DNA of 25,406 nt from assembly GCA_963205035.1 (NCBI GenBank), contig CAUJII010000026.1, positions 1-25,406 on the forward strand, written 5' to 3'. Below, one piece after another: positions 7,338-15,367 of this stretch. Position numbers and translations under genes: made by a program. Below the pieces are notes generated by a model. It searched no databases, had not been told where the DNA came from, and saw only the letters and a list, made by a program, of their open reading frames with translations. Positions within the stretch are counted from its first letter, which is position 1; each line of letters begins with the position of its first letter. The DNA comes from Spirochaetota bacterium. Its GTDB lineage: Bacteria; Spirochaetota; Leptospiria; Turneriellales; Turneriellaceae.

Positions 7338-7589
7338 TTAGTTGCCTTCTTCTGCTGACGCTTCTGAAGCAGCTTTTGCTTTTTTAGCTTTTCTTTTCTT
7401 TTTGTGGTGTTTTTTCTTCTTTGATTTTTTCTTACCTTTCTTCTTGCCTTTTTTTGCTTCTTTTGCAGGTGCATCGGCAGCAGGCGCTTGCTCTACACCC
7501 TCTGTGCCCGCAGGCTCGGCGTCTTGTGCCATGATGACGCCACCGAAGAGTGAAAACGTCAACACTAGTACTAAAAGTTTCTTTAACAT
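7338..7589 (-). CDS. Small exported lysine-rich protein, function unknown
   Basis: An 83-residue protein. Residues 1-21 form a clear signal peptide (MLKKLLVLVLTFSLFGGVIMAQ, cleavage likely after MA or AQ), then a short Ala/Glu/Pro segment, then a very basic tail (about 45-73) made almost wholly of Lys with Gly, His, Ala and Arg, ending in an acidic SEASAEEGN. No fold or catalytic motif is visible. The basic tail could bind nucleic acid, lipid A or peptidoglycan in the periplasm, or work as a histone-like sequence if retained; none can be shown. A terminator follows. The low-complexity tail lowers certainty, but signal peptide, terminator and frame make a real gene likely. Confidence 0.7.
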   Translation of the reverse strand: MLKKLLVLVLTFSLFGGVIMAQDAEPAGTEGVEQAPAADAPAKEAKKGKKKGKKKSKKKKHHKKKRKAKKAKAASEASAEEGN

Positions 7590-7952
7590 CGTGTTCTCCT
7601 AAGTTTGATTACGTAGCCAGAATTCTCGAAGCATCGCCTCTGTTCTTTTTACGCTTCGAAGTTAATACGTTGACGCCGCCGAGAATCGGACAAAAATGGC
7701 TCGAAACAGTAAGATTTTTGTAAGTGTCCGAGAAGACAAAGCAAAGACAGGGAATAGAGGGGATGTCTAAAAATTCGCAAAAAAATGCGTGCGACCTTTT
7801 AGATGTCCCCTTGTTTTGGTTTTAGACAAGGCTTAAACGGGTGCTACAAGAAACTGTTTTAATTTTTTCAGAGTGTCTGAATGGATGTTTCAACGACTGT
7901 CGTAGAGCAACGCGTGGCGCGCTGAGAGGAAAATCGGGAGATTAAAAGGTAA
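7590..7952. other. 363-base gap between divergent genes: promoters and a structured RNA region
   Basis: No open frame of note was found. The left part holds a 7-bp dyad TCGAAGC (7626-7632) / GCTTCGA (7653-7659), perhaps part of the promoter or leader of the lysine-rich protein gene. The right part holds the long hairpin at 7758-7811 and a smaller one beyond it, then about 120 bases without recognised signals up to the RRM gene, which has only a modest AAAGGT ribosome site. Confidence 0.6.
7758..7829 (+). ncRNA. Structured 5' leader or small RNA upstream of the RRM gene
   Basis: Bases 7758-7772 pair with 7797-7811 as a 15-bp stem. At DNA level two central positions mismatch, but as RNA both are G-U pairs (7764 with 7805, 7765 with 7804), so the stem is continuous. 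The loop holds a further short stem TCGCA/TGCGA (7775-7779 with 7790-7794). A second hairpin CCTTGT...ACAAGG follows at 7809-7831. The G-U pairs argue for RNA-level selection. It could be an autoregulatory leader of the RNA-binding protein or a separate small RNA; which is unknown. Confidence 0.4.
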
Positions 7953-8351
7953 ATGAATATCTATGTAGGTAACTTGGCATATAATGCCACAGAAGACGAA
8001 ATCCGCACAGCGTTTGCAGCGTTCGGGCAAGTCACATTAGTCAAGGTCGTACGCGACCGCGACACGGGGCGTTCGCGTGGCTTTGCGTTCGTCGAAATGG
8101 AAGACGGCGAAGGCGCGCAAAACGCAATCACGCAAATGAACGGGAAAGACCTCAATGGACGGAACCTCGTTGTGAACGAAGCGCGTCCCCGCGAACAAGG
8201 CGGCGGCGGCGGTGGCCGTGGTGGCTACGGCGGCGGCGGCGGTGGTGGCCGTGGTGGTTACGGTGGCGGCGGCGGTCGCGGTGGCCGAGGCGGCGGCGGT
8301 GGCCGTGGTGGTTCATCACGCCGGGGTTATAGCGACGAAAACGCTTGGTAA
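7953..8351 (+). CDS. Glycine-rich RRM RNA-binding protein
   Basis: A 132-residue protein with one RNA recognition motif (residues 1-80): RNP2 is IYVGNLAY and RNP1 is RGFAFVEM, both with the aromatic residues that stack on RNA bases. Residues 83-124 are a Gly/Arg/Tyr tail of RGG and GYGG type, and the end is SSRRGYSDENAW. Such bacterial RRM proteins are known in cyanobacteria and spirochaetes and are often linked to cold response and mRNA handling; the exact role here is inferred. A long structured leader precedes it and a strong terminator follows, so it is a single-gene transcript. Confidence 0.95.
   Translation: MNIYVGNLAYNATEDEIRTAFAAFGQVTLVKVVRDRDTGRSRGFAFVEMEDGEGAQNAITQMNGKDLNGRNLVVNEARPREQGGGGGGRGGYGGGGGGGRGGYGGGGGRGGRGGGGGRGGSSRRGYSDENAW
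8199..8312 (+). repeat. GGN-rich low-complexity coding repeat
   Basis: This stretch encodes the glycine-rich tail of the RRM protein. Units built on GGTGGCCGTGGTGG followed by TAC or TCA codons recur about three times with GGC/GGT expansions between. It could change length by slippage, always in steps that would need to keep the frame. Confidence 0.7.
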
Positions 8352-8374
8352 TAATCTCTTAGCGTTTCCAAACG

Positions 8375-8400
8375 AAAAGGGGGAGGAATCCCCCTTTTTT
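8375..8400 (+). terminator. Strong rho-independent terminator after the RRM gene
   Basis: A 10-bp perfect stem AAAAGGGGGA / TCCCCCTTTT closes on a GGAA (GNRA-type) tetraloop and runs into six T residues. It lies 24 bases after the RRM stop and separates this gene from mutL. Confidence 0.9.
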
Positions 8401-8428
8401 ATTGTTTGTTCGATGGGTGTAAAAAAAA

Positions 8429-10168
8429 TTGAACTCTAAGAATCGAATCCAGAAATTAGACGAAACTCTTGTCGCGCAAATTGCCGCCGGTGAAGTCATC
8501 GAGTCTCCTGCCGCGATCGTCAAAGAACTTATTGAAAACGCAATCGACGCTGATGCCACAGAACTCGATATCCAAATTCGAGGCGACGGCTTTGAAGAAA
8601 TTCAAGTGCGCGACAATGGGCAAGGCATCCACCCCGACGATTTACCGCTTGCCGTTCAAAGTTTTGCTACAAGCAAAATCCGCTCGCTCGACGAGCTCAT
8701 GGCAACGTCAACGATGGGGTTTCGTGGCGAAGCGTTAGGTTCGATTGCTTCTGTGACACGGCTCAAGATTGAGTCGAGATTTCGTGGCGCAGCGCATGCA
8801 ATGGCAATCGAGGTGAGCGAGCGTGGTCAAGAGAGCTTTCCTGTTGCGCTCGTTGAAGGAACACGCGTCGTCGTGCGCGATCTCTTTTACAATGTACCCG
8901 TCCGCCGCGAATATTTCAAGAACCAATCGAAAGTACGTCGGCAACTGACCGATACCTTGACGTCTTTGGCTGTTGCATACCCTGAAATTGGGTTTCGATA
9001 TTCGCTGGGCGATGAAAATCCCACAGACTTACCAAAGCGAGAAACTCTACTCGCGCGCATCCAAGACATTTGGGGTAGCGATATTGAAAACCACTTGCTG
9101 CCTATTTTTCACGAAGCCGAGGGGATCACTCTCGAAGGTTATATTTCAAAGTTTTATTTTTACAAGAGCCACGCTTCTGAGATCCGCTTTTGGGTGAATC
9201 GGCGCACCGTTTCTTATCGGCCGCTCACCATGCTCTTGCGGCATGCGTATGGCGAACTCATGCAGGTGGGTAAGTTCCCTTTCGCCTCTCTCTTTTTGAA
9301 AATCGACCCACGTGCAATCGATATCAACGTGCACCCACAGAAGCGAGAAATCCGTTTTAAGGAAGAGCTTGCTGTGCAGCAGTTCTTGAGGAATGCATTC
9401 CATCGCACGATTTCCGCCGAAGGGGGAATCGCCGCGTCTTCGATGGTGCGCACACAAAAGACAGCCAGAACTCAGAGTACCGATACCGTCGATGGTTTAG
9501 AGAAAGCTCTGCCGCACGAGCAGGATGCAAAACCTTTTACGATGCCCTTATCTTTCACTGAGAATTCTGAGTCGAAACCAGAAGCGATCCCAGAAAATTT
9601 GGTGCTCCATTCGCACATTTTCAATACGTTTGTATTGGCGACAAACGACGAGGGTGTCTATCTCTTCGACCAACATACCGTCCACGAGCGGATTAACTAC
9701 GAAAACTTCTTGAGCCTTCTAAAACAGAAGGAAGCACACAGCCAACGCCTCGCGGTGCCTGTTCCAGTGGGCAATACGCCGTGGGAGAAATCCTCTATTC
9801 TCGCGCAAGAAAAACAGTGGGCGGCTTTGGGCTTCGAGCTCGAAGATTTGGGGCCAGCCGGGCTTTCGTTGCGCTCTGTGCCTATTTATGTCGAACCCGG
9901 CGAAGAGAGTAGAGCGTTCCAAACAGCGCTCACACTCATTGAAAAAACTGAATGGGTTTCTGACGCAGCACTTTTTGATCAGTGGGCTAAAGACCTCTCG
10001 TGCTGTCATGCCATCCGCAAAGGAGAAAATACGTCGCTACAAAATTTTAGCGAGCTTCTTGGCAGATTGCGTCGATGCGCGGAACCGATGCGCTGCCCGC
10101 ACGGCCGCCCGACTTTGGTGAAGCTCAATAGAGACGAGGTGTTTGCTCTTTTCAAGAGACAGGCGTGA
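8429..10168 (+). CDS. mutL: DNA mismatch repair protein MutL
   Basis: A 579-residue MutL. The N-terminal GHKL ATPase has motif I with Glu33 and Asn37 (KELIENAIDA), RDNGQGI (61-67), TSKI and GFRGEAL (97-103), then FYNVPVRREYF. After a Ser/Thr-rich linker (about 350-385) the C-terminal domain carries DQHTVHERINYE (414-425), a near match to the DQHA-xx-E-xxxx-E endonuclease metal site, with supporting CCHAIRKG and CPHGRPT (556-562). It is therefore predicted to nick DNA, as in bacteria without MutH. The start is TTG at 8429, since the frame is closed by a stop at 8420; the ribosome site is weak. No mutS is nearby. Confidence 0.96.
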   Translation: MNSKNRIQKLDETLVAQIAAGEVIESPAAIVKELIENAIDADATELDIQIRGDGFEEIQVRDNGQGIHPDDLPLAVQSFATSKIRSLDELMATSTMGFRGEALGSIASVTRLKIESRFRGAAHAMAIEVSERGQESFPVALVEGTRVVVRDLFYNVPVRREYFKNQSKVRRQLTDTLTSLAVAYPEIGFRYSLGDENPTDLPKRETLLARIQDIWGSDIENHLLPIFHEAEGITLEGYISKFYFYKSHASEIRFWVNRRTVSYRPLTMLLRHAYGELMQVGKFPFASLFLKIDPRAIDINVHPQKREIRFKEELAVQQFLRNAFHRTISAEGGIAASSMVRTQKTARTQSTDTVDGLEKALPHEQDAKPFTMPLSFTENSESKPEAIPENLVLHSHIFNTFVLATNDEGVYLFDQHTVHERINYENFLSLLKQKEAHSQRLAVPVPVGNTPWEKSSILAQEKQWAALGFELEDLGPAGLSLRSVPIYVEPGEESRAFQTALTLIEKTEWVSDAALFDQWAKDLSCCHAIRKGENTSLQNFSELLGRLRRCAEPMRCPHGRPTLVKLNRDEVFALFKRQA

Positions 10169-10184
10169 GGGAGCGCGTTCCCGC

Positions 10185-10841
10185 CTAAAATTGCTCTTTG
10201 CGCACATAGCGAAAGAACATTTCATTCTTTCGTTTTTCCGCACGCCGCAACGTGAAACGTGTGAGCGGTAGAGGCGCGGGCGTCACCACCGTCCGGTCAT
10301 GCGTTGTGCCGCCCCACAAAATGGGCAGAAGCGTGAGGTTCAGCTCATCCACGAGATTTCTTTCAAAAAACATGCCGTTCAGAGTAGGTCCGCCCTCTAA
10401 GAGGATTTTTGTGAACCCACGCTTGTTGAGCGATTCAACGATTTCGTCGATAGCCGCGTATGAGAAAACCCTCCACGGTTTTTTCTGCTCGGGCCAAATT
10501 TTACTCAGAGTGAGCGCTCTGTTTTCATGGCTCACCCAAATCTCGCCCACGGTATGCGAATGCTTCAAAATATGCAAATTCGTACGTAGCGGTTTTGATG
10601 AGTGTGTCAGAATGACTGGATGGGGGTGCTTGTCTTGCGGCTTCGTTCTGACGCGCAAGTCCATGTCGTCGTGTTCGAGGGTCTTTCGCGAAACGATGAG
10701 GCAGTCGGCCCAGGAGCGTAACCGATCCATGCGGCGTCTGTCTTCTGCGCTGCCGAAATTCCACGATTGGGTTGGGTGTGCGACATGGCCGTCTAACGTC
10801 ATCGCCATGTTGATGCGCACAATCGGTTTAACTTTTTGCAC
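10185..10841 (-). CDS. RibD C-terminal-domain (dihydrofolate-reductase-fold) NADPH reductase
   Basis: A 218-residue protein consisting only of the RibD_C reductase domain. It has the N-terminal INMAMTLDGHVA strand-loop and the NADPH-binding ILLEGGPTLNG (the GGP-type loop), then ELNLTLLPILWGG. In bifunctional RibD this domain reduces 5-amino-6-(ribosylamino)uracil 5'-phosphate; the deaminase half is absent here, so a stand-alone riboflavin-pathway reductase or a related pterin-type reductase are both possible. The GTG start at 10841 is preceded by GAGGT with good spacing, which fixes the start. It follows the membrane protein gene by 26 bases and converges on mutL. Confidence 0.85.
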   Translation of the reverse strand: MQKVKPIVRINMAMTLDGHVAHPTQSWNFGSAEDRRRMDRLRSWADCLIVSRKTLEHDDMDLRVRTKPQDKHPHPVILTHSSKPLRTNLHILKHSHTVGEIWVSHENRALTLSKIWPEQKKPWRVFSYAAIDEIVESLNKRGFTKILLEGGPTLNGMFFERNLVDELNLTLLPILWGGTTHDRTVVTPAPLPLTRFTLRRAEKRKNEMFFRYVRKEQF

Positions 10842-10867
10842 TACCTCTGAAATCTTGCGCCTGCAAG

Positions 10868-11377
10868 TTAATAGAATTGTGTGCGGCGGATGTCGGCCTT
10901 GATGTTAAAAATGGCAAGTAGTGCACCTGCCATGCCAAATAGGAAGTATGTGCCAAACGTGAGAGTGACGAGTGCAATAAAAGTCGCTGGGCTGAAAGCC
11001 GGAAAAATCAAACTTCCGGGGACTTCTCCGAAGAGAAGCACAAATTGACTCGCAGGAAGCGCCGAACCGACGAGGTTTCCAAAAAAGTAGATATACTTTG
11101 CCAGAACTTTGCCAAACGGGTTATATCCCATGACGAGGAGCAAGCTGTAGATGAGGGTCGATGCAATCGTGCTCACGACGGCAAATCTTGCGGTGAGCCA
11201 TGCGGAGCGAAAAAACCCCGGAACTTCTTTCTTATATTGGTACAGGTTCTTGACAATGTTGTAGGCACCCCGTCCCTGAAAAAAGAAAAAAATGTAATTG
11301 ATATAAGGGATGTGCAAAAAGAGGCTCGTGGGGCCCGAGCTGCTTTGGATTTTTATTTCTTCGCCAACGTCGATCAT
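10868..11377 (-). CDS. Integral membrane protein of unknown function
   Basis: A 169-residue protein not recognised with confidence. It has an N-terminal soluble part with an aromatic stretch (YINYIFFFFQGRGAYNIVKNLYQYKKEVPGFFRSAW), then about three hydrophobic helices (roughly residues 66-85, 91-113, 126-155). The arrangement is loosely like Yip1-domain membrane proteins, but this is weak. It is the first gene of a two-gene unit with the RibD-like reductase and diverges from the TetR operon with about 130 bases between. No clear ribosome site precedes the ATG at 11377, so the start is uncertain. Confidence 0.7.
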   Translation of the reverse strand: MIDVGEEIKIQSSSGPTSLFLHIPYINYIFFFFQGRGAYNIVKNLYQYKKEVPGFFRSAWLTARFAVVSTIASTLIYSLLLVMGYNPFGKVLAKYIYFFGNLVGSALPASQFVLLFGEVPGSLIFPAFSPATFIALVTLTFGTYFLFGMAGALLAIFNIKADIRRTQFY

Positions 11378-11463
11378 GGGGGATAAGGATGTTCGGGCGC
11401 AGCGAGCGTCAATTACTTCTATTTATCCCGTGCGCTCAGAACAGAACCCAGAGCATAATATTC

Positions 11464-11491
11464 TTGACAAGGTGAGTAAGCACTTACTTAC
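11464..11491 (+). promoter_or_regulatory. Promoter and operator of the TetR-exporter operon
   Basis: A perfect -35 TTGACA sits at 11464-11469. Overlapping the spacer and the likely -10 is a 20-base near-perfect palindrome at 11472-11491 (core AGTAAG-CA-CTTACT; nine of ten pairs match overall). Position and AGTAAG-type dyads fit TetR-family operators, so autorepression of the whole operon is inferred. The TTG start of the regulator lies 20 bases downstream. Confidence 0.65.
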
Positions 11492-11510
11492 TCCTGCGAG
11501 CGAGGGTATA

Positions 11511-12221
11511 TTGAAGCGCACGAAACAAAAGCAGGCTATTCACTCGAGTTGGACGGAACTCGAAGAGTCTATCGAGGCGATGCCCTTAGGGCAGAGGAAG
11601 ATCATCCAAGCGTCTATCGACGAATTTGCCGAGAAAGGATATTCCGCCTCTTCGACGCTGGCAATCGCCGAGCGTGCCGGTGTTTCCGAAGGACTCATCT
11701 TTAAGTATTTCAAAAATAAGGCGACGCTCTTGCGGCAAGCAGTGTTTCCCATCCTTGCAACGGCGCTTGTGCCCTTAGCAATACGAGGCGCCAAGAATGT
11801 TGCGAAAGCGCCGCATGAAACTGCGCGTTCGTTCCTTGGGGCCCTGGTTCGCGAGCGGCTCGAATTTGCGCGAGACAGGCAAAAACACTTGCGCATTCTA
11901 TTGCAAGAATTGCCGCTCAACGAAGAACTCCGCAGCCGCATGCTCAAAGTCCTTCAGGCGGAACTCTTTCCCGTGATGCGGCAAAAAATTCATTCCTTTC
12001 AAGAAGCGGGCCAACTGCGTGCGATGCCAACGGAGCAACTCATGAGTCTCCTCATGCCGCAAATTATGGGCTTTGTTCTGGGACGAACAATTCTTGGCTT
12101 GGAGTTTAGCGGCGATGACGATGAGGATATCGAAGTCCTCGTCGATACGATGCTCAATGGCATCAAAGCCGCGCCTGAAAAAGAAAAATCTACGAAACAA
12201 AAAAAGAGGACAAAGTTATGA
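11511..12221 (+). CDS. TetR/AcrR-family transcriptional regulator
   Basis: The frame is open from further upstream, but I place the start at TTG 11511: it has a GAGGG ribosome site six bases upstream, lies just after the promoter/operator, and gives 236 residues, close to the family norm. The TetR DNA-binding domain is plain: IIQASIDEFAEKGYSASSTLAIAERAGVSEGLIFKYFKNKATLL. The C-terminal ligand/dimer domain is variable as usual, and the last 20 residues are Lys-rich. Its stop overlaps the adaptor gene start by four bases (ATGA), so it is part of the exporter operon and most likely its repressor; the inducer is unknown. Confidence 0.9.
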   Translation: MKRTKQKQAIHSSWTELEESIEAMPLGQRKIIQASIDEFAEKGYSASSTLAIAERAGVSEGLIFKYFKNKATLLRQAVFPILATALVPLAIRGAKNVAKAPHETARSFLGALVRERLEFARDRQKHLRILLQELPLNEELRSRMLKVLQAELFPVMRQKIHSFQEAGQLRAMPTEQLMSLLMPQIMGFVLGRTILGLEFSGDDDEDIEVLVDTMLNGIKAAPEKEKSTKQKKRTKL

Positions 12222-13402
12222 AGTCGAACAAGAAAATTATTCCCCTGTTGTCGAAGCTCTTTGCTAATCTGCGGCTTCTCTTAAAGAAGCGTGCGGTGCT
12301 TGTGCTCGCCGTCGTGTTGCCGCTGGCTGCGCTATTTTTTTTCGTCGCTCTTCGAACCGGGCCCTTGGCGCGTATCCCAGTCACAGCCGCAACCGTCGAA
12401 GAGAGAGAAATTTTTCCAGCGCTTTTTGGAGTGGGGAATGTCGAGGCCAAATCTCTCTTTAAGATTGGGCCTAATCAGCCGGGGCGCGTCAAACAGGTGT
12501 ATGTCCACGTGGGGGACCGAGTGCGTGCGCGTCAGCTAGTTGCTGAAATGGAAAGGCCCGATTTGGACATCCTTCAAAATTCGGATGCGGAAAGAGAATT
12601 CATCCGTGGCTCGCTCTTACAAGAAGAAGCCGATGCGAAGACGCGTCTGGCGGAAGCACAGAGAAAACAGAGCGAAGTTCTCGCAGAGGGTTCGCATGCC
12701 ACCGAAATAGAAAAGACAGTCGCGAGCGAAAATGTGCGTGCTGCCCGCGAAGACTTAGCCCGCGTCTCAGGGAGCGCAAAGAACCCATTGCGTGTTAGCG
12801 CGAACCTTCGACTGCTTTCTCCCGTTGCTGGACTCGTTACGCAGCGAGGCGCCGAACCCGGAACCACAGTCGTTCAAGGGCAGGCGGTCGTCGAGGTGGT
12901 AGATCCCAAGTCGCTTTGGCTCAATGTGCGCTTCGACCAGGTAGCTTCGGCAGGTTTACGCTCAGGTCTGCAAGCCCAAATTTTGCTTCGTTCGCAAAGC
13001 GCTCCGCTCACGGGCCGCGTTTTACGCATAGAGCCCGTTGCGGATGCAATCACAGAAGAAACACTTGCGAAAGTCGTGTTTGAAAAAATGCCGTCTCCGC
13101 TTCCTCCCATTGGCGAACTTGCAGAGGTGACTATTAAACTACCGCCGCTTGCAGCCAAGCCTGTTATTCCGAACGCCAGCCTCGTGCGTATTTCTGGAGA
13201 GTTAGGCGTTTGGAAGTTGGAGAACAATTCAACCCAAATCCGCTTTACACCAGTCAAGGCAGGCGTAGCGGACCTCGAAGGTAACGTGCAGATTGAAAGC
13301 GGTCTCGTAGCAGGCGAGAGAGTTGTGGTGTATAGCCAAGCGCAACTCAAACCGCATAGCCGGATCAAAATTGTCAAATCGCTTGTTGGAGTTAAGCGGT
13401 GA
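12218..13402 (+). CDS. HlyD/DevB-type periplasmic adaptor (membrane fusion) protein
   Basis: A 394-residue protein with one N-terminal membrane helix (about 24-45), then a beta-barrel/lipoyl/coiled-coil layout: GRVKQVYVHVGDRVRARQLVAEME is the first lipoyl half, a charged helical hairpin (about 108-185) follows, and LLSPVAGLVTQRGAEPGTTVVQGQAVVEVVDP is the second half. It should bridge the inner-membrane ABC complex and an outer-membrane channel. No TolC homologue is in the window. It overlaps the regulator and the permease by four bases on each side, so all are translationally coupled. Family assignment is firm; the exported substrate is unknown. Confidence 0.9.
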   Translation: MKSNKKIIPLLSKLFANLRLLLKKRAVLVLAVVLPLAALFFFVALRTGPLARIPVTAATVEEREIFPALFGVGNVEAKSLFKIGPNQPGRVKQVYVHVGDRVRARQLVAEMERPDLDILQNSDAEREFIRGSLLQEEADAKTRLAEAQRKQSEVLAEGSHATEIEKTVASENVRAAREDLARVSGSAKNPLRVSANLRLLSPVAGLVTQRGAEPGTTVVQGQAVVEVVDPKSLWLNVRFDQVASAGLRSGLQAQILLRSQSAPLTGRVLRIEPVADAITEETLAKVVFEKMPSPLPPIGELAEVTIKLPPLAAKPVIPNASLVRISGELGVWKLENNSTQIRFTPVKAGVADLEGNVQIESGLVAGERVVVYSQAQLKPHSRIKIVKSLVGVKR

Positions 13403-14601
13403 TTAGCCTTGCAGGCCGCGACATCGTACATTCGTGGGGGAAATTTGTCTTCACGGGTGTCGGCCTTGGTTTGCTTATCGGTGTCACACTCACGATGGCA
13501 GGAGTCTACCGTGGTATGGTCGACGATGCCACGACGCTTCTCGATAATAGCGGGGCGGATATTTGGGTCGTTCAAAAGGATACCCTCGGCCCTTATGCCG
13601 AACCATCGAGCGTTTACGACGATACTTACCGCAGCATACTGAGTATTCCCGGCGTTGCACGAGCGGCCAACGTTACGTATCTCAATATGCAAGTCAAAAA
13701 CCAAAAAGCCGAAACCCGAGTGACGGTCGTTGGTGTCGTGGCGGGAGGTCCCGGCGAACCCGGGCAGCCGGGTTATTTGCTCGCGGGACGGCATATTACG
13801 CGCGGGCACTATGAAGCGGTTGCCGATATCGCATCCGGTTTTGCTCTGGGAGATAGAATTCAAATCCGTCGGAACTATTACCGTGTCGTGGGTCTGACGC
13901 GCCGCATGGTTTCTTCTGGCGGCGATCCGATGGTCTTTATTCCTCTTAAGGATGCTCAGGAAGCGCAATTTCTGAAAGACAACGATGCAATCCAACAGCA
14001 GCGACGCCGCACCGAAGCCAACCCCGCGTTCAACCGTCCGGGAGTTCCGGGTCTTGTGCAGGGAGTCATTGCCTCGCAAAGCGTGAATCCCTATGTCAAC
14101 GCTGTGCTCGTGCAAATCAAAAACGGATTCGCTCCCGAAGAGGTTGCAGAGTCTGTTCGCCGCTGGAAGCGTTTGCAGGCGTTTACGCGCACCCAAATGG
14201 AAGAAATCCTAATCGGCAAACTCATCGCCACCGCTGCAAAACAGATTGGTATGTTTCTTGTCATTCTTGCTATTGTGAGCGCGGCGATTGTTGCGTTTAT
14301 TATCTATACGCTGACAATGGGGAAAATCCGAGAAATTGCCGTCCTCAAACTCATTGGCACGAACAATCGAACGATTGCTCAGATGATTATGCAGCAGGCT
14401 TTGGGGCTCGGCGTTATCGGGTTTGTTGTCGGTAAAATTGCCGCAACTTTTTGGGCGCCTGCATTTCCAAAGCACGTACTCATGCTCAGCGAAGATTCGC
14501 TCAGGGGATTTATAGCGGTCATCGTTATTTGTGCGCTTGCGAGTCTAATTTCAATCCGTGTCGCGCTCAAAGTCGACCCTGCGGAGGCTATCGGTGGCTA
14601 A
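13399..14601 (+). CDS. ABC exporter permease, FtsX/MacB (DevC-like) family
   Basis: A 400-residue permease starting with GTG at 13399, four bases inside the adaptor gene. An N-terminal helix (about 16-38) is followed by a large periplasmic domain with NSGADIWVVQKDT and a MacB-like core, then three C-terminal helices (about 278-300, 328-352, 368-390) with the coupling segment MGKIREIAVLKLIGTNNRTI between. This is the FtsX topology, and the order adaptor-permease-ATPase is that of cyanobacterial DevBCA exporters. Mechanotransmission-type export of lipids, glycolipids or peptides is known for the family; the cargo here is not known. Confidence 0.9.
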   Translation: MISLAGRDIVHSWGKFVFTGVGLGLLIGVTLTMAGVYRGMVDDATTLLDNSGADIWVVQKDTLGPYAEPSSVYDDTYRSILSIPGVARAANVTYLNMQVKNQKAETRVTVVGVVAGGPGEPGQPGYLLAGRHITRGHYEAVADIASGFALGDRIQIRRNYYRVVGLTRRMVSSGGDPMVFIPLKDAQEAQFLKDNDAIQQQRRRTEANPAFNRPGVPGLVQGVIASQSVNPYVNAVLVQIKNGFAPEEVAESVRRWKRLQAFTRTQMEEILIGKLIATAAKQIGMFLVILAIVSAAIVAFIIYTLTMGKIREIAVLKLIGTNNRTIAQMIMQQALGLGVIGFVVGKIAATFWAPAFPKHVLMLSEDSLRGFIAVIVICALASLISIRVALKVDPAEAIGG

Positions 14602-15367
14602 TGGCCTCGATACGCCGTGGATGGATGCTTCTTTGAGTCGTTCGACATCTACGGGAATTCAAATTTCTGCACTCCATAAACGCTACGGTTCGGGCGATAC
14701 GGCAGTCGATGCGCTCAAGGGTGTTGATATGCAGGTTCTACCCGGAGAGGTGGTCGGACTAATCGGCCCTTCAGGTTCCGGAAAAAGTACGCTTCTCAAG
14801 TGCCTCGGCGCGGTCATCGAACCGACCGGCGGAACGATGGTTCTTGGAAACGAGGTTATCTACGATAACGGTTGGCTCATTCCAGACTTGCGAACTCTGC
14901 GTCGTGACAAAATCGGCTTTGTATTTCAAGCGCCCTATCTTATACCGTTTTTGGATGTAACCGACAACGTTGCGCTTCTGCCGATGCTGGCAGGGCATTC
15001 GAAGCGCGACGCCCGCCGCCGAGCGTTGGAACTCCTTGAGGCTCTCGATGTAGCCCACCGTGCAAAGGCTATGCCTTCGCAACTTTCCGGTGGCGAACAA
15101 CAGCGGGTTTCGATAGCGCGTGCGCTTGCAAACAAGCCGCCTGTTATTCTTGCAGACGAACCGACCGCACCCCTCGATAGCGAGCGCGCGCTGGGGGTCA
15201 TTCGTATCTTGAACGAAATTGCAGCGCAATACGAGACCGCTGTCATTGTCGTTACGCATGACGAGAAAATCATACCGACGTTTCAGCGTATCTATAATAT
15301 CCGTGATGGCAAAACCCACGAAGAAAAAGGGCAGGCAAAAAAGAACTGGCAAAGGAAAAAAATATGA
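14594..15367 (+). CDS. ABC exporter ATP-binding protein (DevA/MacB/LolD type)
   Basis: The start GTG at 14594 has a GGAGG site six bases upstream and overlaps the permease by eight bases; an earlier ATG at 14558 is possible but has no such site. The protein (257 residues) has all nucleotide-binding motifs: Walker A GPSGSGKST (58-66), Q-loop FVFQAPYLIPF, signature LSGGEQQRVSIARAL, Walker B VILADEPTAPLD and the H-loop VVTHDEK. In MacB/LolD-type proteins the residue after DEPT is usually Gly or Ser; here it is Ala, a minor change. It drives the DevC-like permease and adaptor. Confidence 0.95.
   Translation: MANGLDTPWMDASLSRSTSTGIQISALHKRYGSGDTAVDALKGVDMQVLPGEVVGLIGPSGSGKSTLLKCLGAVIEPTGGTMVLGNEVIYDNGWLIPDLRTLRRDKIGFVFQAPYLIPFLDVTDNVALLPMLAGHSKRDARRRALELLEALDVAHRAKAMPSQLSGGEQQRVSIARALANKPPVILADEPTAPLDSERALGVIRILNEIAAQYETAVIVVTHDEKIIPTFQRIYNIRDGKTHEEKGQAKKNWQRKKI

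Noticed and set aside
11310..11510. Upstream extension of the TetR frame to 11310
   Set aside because: It would run through the promoter and operator and overlap the divergent membrane protein gene; TTG 11511 with GAGGG is better.
12874..14196. 440-residue minus-strand frame opposite the adaptor and permease genes
   Set aside because: It is the antisense shadow of two well-supported genes; composition is His/Arg/Asn-rich with no domain.
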